A DNA stretch of 6,828 nucleotides. It comes from Actinomycetes bacterium. Its GTDB lineage: Bacteria; Actinomycetota; Actinomycetes; Mycobacteriales; Mycobacteriaceae. A program made the position numbers and the translations under genes. The notes beneath the pieces were generated by a model. The model saw only the letters and a program-made list of their open reading frames with translations, was not told where the DNA came from and made no database searches. Of the stretch, positions 5,909-6,828 are shown piece by piece (position 1 is the stretch's first letter; every line of letters starts with the position of its first letter). The stretch covers positions 1 to 6,828 of the forward strand of contig JAEZIA010000361.1 of the NCBI GenBank assembly GCA_023416315.1, given 5' to 3'.

Positions 5909-6631
5909 ATGCCAGAAGTCCTGCGCGTCGGGGCGGCGCTGCCCGACCCACCGTTCAATTCGGTCGACGACTCCGGCCTGGATGTCGAACTCATGACCGC
6001 CGTCGCCGAGCAGCTCGGCGCCTCGGTGGAATTCGTCCGCTTCGAGGGTCGCGACTTCAACGGCATCTTCGACGCGCTGGACTCCGGCGAATTCGACTGC
6101 GTGGCCTCCGGCACCACCGTCACCGGATCGCGGGCGATGAAGGCCGCGTTCTGTGACCCGTACCTGATCTCGGGTCAGGCGCTGGCGGTGGACACCACCC
6201 GGCTGCCCGACGTCACCTCGGTCGACGACCTCGAGGGGCTGACGATCGGGGTGCAGCAGGGCAACACCAGCCAGCCGATCGCCAACCGGCTGCTGGCCGA
6301 CGGCAAGGTCGCGCGGGTCCGGGTGTACGACTACGGCAGTATCCGCAGCGCGCTGCGGGATCTGGTCGGCGGCCGCTGCGACGCGTTCATGAAGCTCGAC
6401 CCGGTGTTGACCCGGCTGACCGAGTCGACGCCGGACGTGGCGGTGGTGCAGCGCGGGATCACCACCGAGAAGATCGCGATCGCGGTGCCCACGAGCGACA
6501 CCGCGCTGCTGGGCCGGATCAACGTCGCGCAGGCCACTCTGGAGGACAACGGGACGTTGCCGTCGATTCGGCAGCGCTGGACCGGCTCGCCCCGCGTGGA
6601 CCAGAGCGGGCCCAGATCGGGTGACCTCTAG
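5909..6631 (+). CDS. Family-3 solute-binding-like protein, no signal peptide
   Basis: Protein of 240 residues that is essentially one complete periplasmic-binding-protein fold (SBP family 3, amino-acid type). Seen are the opening strand LRVGAALPDPPF (5-16), the helix DVELMTAVAEQLG, LDSGEFDCVASGTTVTGSR (about 57-75) ending in Arg75, which in relatives contacts a ligand carboxylate, and CDPY (82-85). The second-lobe motif IGVQQGNT and GGRCDAFMKLDPVL, carrying the Asp that commonly holds the ligand amine, follow. From the chosen ATG there is no signal peptide or lipobox, unlike transport-linked members, so it is predicted cytoplasmic. No permease or ATPase gene is nearby. It may be an intracellular sensor, or one of the family's enzymatic offshoots such as cyclohexadienyl dehydratase relatives; neither can be decided here. 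An in-frame GTG at 5759 would add 50 residues, including a Val-rich stretch interrupted by Lys, but these do not look like a secretion signal. Confidence 0.82.
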   Translation: MPEVLRVGAALPDPPFNSVDDSGLDVELMTAVAEQLGASVEFVRFEGRDFNGIFDALDSGEFDCVASGTTVTGSRAMKAAFCDPYLISGQALAVDTTRLPDVTSVDDLEGLTIGVQQGNTSQPIANRLLADGKVARVRVYDYGSIRSALRDLVGGRCDAFMKLDPVLTRLTESTPDVAVVQRGITTEKIAIAVPTSDTALLGRINVAQATLEDNGTLPSIRQRWTGSPRVDQSGPRSGDL

Positions 6632-6660
6632 GTGGTCGCACACGCCGGTGAGCAGGCCAC

Positions 6661-6666
6661 TAGGCT
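6661..6666 (+). promoter_or_regulatory. Candidate -10 element for gap
   Basis: TAGGCT (TANNNT) lies in the 73-base gap between the solute-binding gene and gap. A start about seven bases downstream would leave a 5' leader of roughly 30 bases, containing the strong ribosome site. No clear TTGACA-like -35 is seen. Read-through from the upstream gene is also possible, since no terminator is visible. Confidence 0.4.
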
Positions 6667-6693
6667 GGGAGCGGGTACTGGTGAAGCAACTAT

Positions 6694-6700
6694 GAGGAGA
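6694..6700 (+). promoter_or_regulatory. gap ribosome binding site
   Basis: GAGGAGA is a strong Shine-Dalgarno sequence, with AGGAG ending five bases before the GTG at 6705. It fixes the gap start and contrasts with the apparently leaderless genes upstream. Confidence 0.8.
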
Positions 6701-6704
6701 GAAC

Positions 6705-6828
6705 GTGACCATCCGGGTTGGCGTTAACGGCTTCGGTCGAATCGGGCGCAACTTCTTCCGGGCTCTTGACGCGCAGAAGGCGCAGGGCAAGAACACCGAT
6801 GTCGAGATCATCGCGGTCAACGACCTGA
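6705..6828 (+). CDS. gap: Glyceraldehyde-3-phosphate dehydrogenase, N-terminus (partial)
   Basis: GAPDH catalyses the NAD-dependent oxidative phosphorylation of glyceraldehyde-3-phosphate in glycolysis, and the reverse in gluconeogenesis. Only 41 codons plus one base are inside the window, so the catalytic domain is not seen. The opening TIRVGVNGFGRIGRN (2-16) is the hallmark Rossmann nucleotide-binding loop GxGxxG. AVNDL (37-41) carries the Asp40 that in NAD-preferring GAPDHs holds the adenosine ribose. The GTG start is set by the GAGGAGA ribosome site. The last four bases, CTGA, are not an in-frame stop: they are a Leu codon plus the first base of the next. In mycobacteria the usual followers are pgk and tpi, beyond this window. 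Confidence 0.95.
   Translation, partial: MTIRVGVNGFGRIGRNFFRALDAQKAQGKNTDVEIIAVNDL

Noticed and set aside
6631..6661. Imperfect hairpin (GTGGTC / GGCCAC) after the solute-binding gene, considered as a terminator
   Set aside because: The stem is only about six or seven pairs with G-U pairs, the loop is 17 bases, there is no T-run after it, and it runs into the candidate gap -10 element.
5615..6820. 401-codon minus-strand frame covering the solute-binding gene and the gap start
   Set aside because: It crosses three features that are well supported on the plus strand, and its translation is shadow-like (rich in Arg, His, Gln, Val and Gly) with no motif.

Overview
The window is high-GC actinobacterial chromosome. 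Gene content, protein wording and start-site style point to a mycobacterium, most likely a fast-growing Mycolicibacterium-type species. The N-terminus of UvrC, the whole of WhiA and the C-terminal end of the YvcK/CuvA protein read almost like the M. tuberculosis versions as I remember them. The genus call is inference; no database search was possible.

Layout. Positions 44-5002 (+) hold a tightly packed operon uvrC - rapZ - yvcK(cuvA) - whiA. UvrC is the nucleotide-excision-repair incision nuclease. RapZ is a P-loop nucleotide-binding protein. YvcK is a CofD-fold protein tied to cell-wall and carbon metabolism. WhiA is a DNA-binding regulator with a degenerate homing-endonuclease fold. uvrC/rapZ and rapZ/yvcK are joined by 4-base ATGA stop/start overlaps, and yvcK/whiA overlap by 10 bases (or 4, if the alternative ATG is used), so the four proteins are probably translationally coupled. 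whiA ends tail-to-tail against a minus-strand MOSC-domain gene, their stop codons interlocking within four bases. A 250-base divergent intergenic region follows. It carries candidate promoters in both directions and what looks like a decayed fragment of a family-2 glycosyltransferase. Next, on the plus strand, is a solute-binding-protein (family 3) gene without a signal peptide. The window closes with the first 41 codons of gap (glyceraldehyde-3-phosphate dehydrogenase), which has its own ribosome site and a candidate promoter.

How the parts relate. The rapZ-yvcK-whiA trio is a conserved cassette of Gram-positive bacteria linking envelope and carbon status to growth and division; its attachment to uvrC and its closeness to gap are typical of mycobacteria. 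The MOSC and solute-binding genes sit between whiA and gap and look like accessory insertions at an otherwise conserved locus.

The most interesting regulatory pattern is that three separate genes (uvrC, the MOSC gene, the solute-binding gene) each have a TANNNT -10 hexamer 6-7 bases before a GTG or ATG. This is the layout of leaderless mRNAs, and it helps fix two of the starts. I saw no mobile element, CRISPR array, tRNA, rRNA, riboswitch or convincing terminator, and no clear sign of an undescribed multi-gene system.
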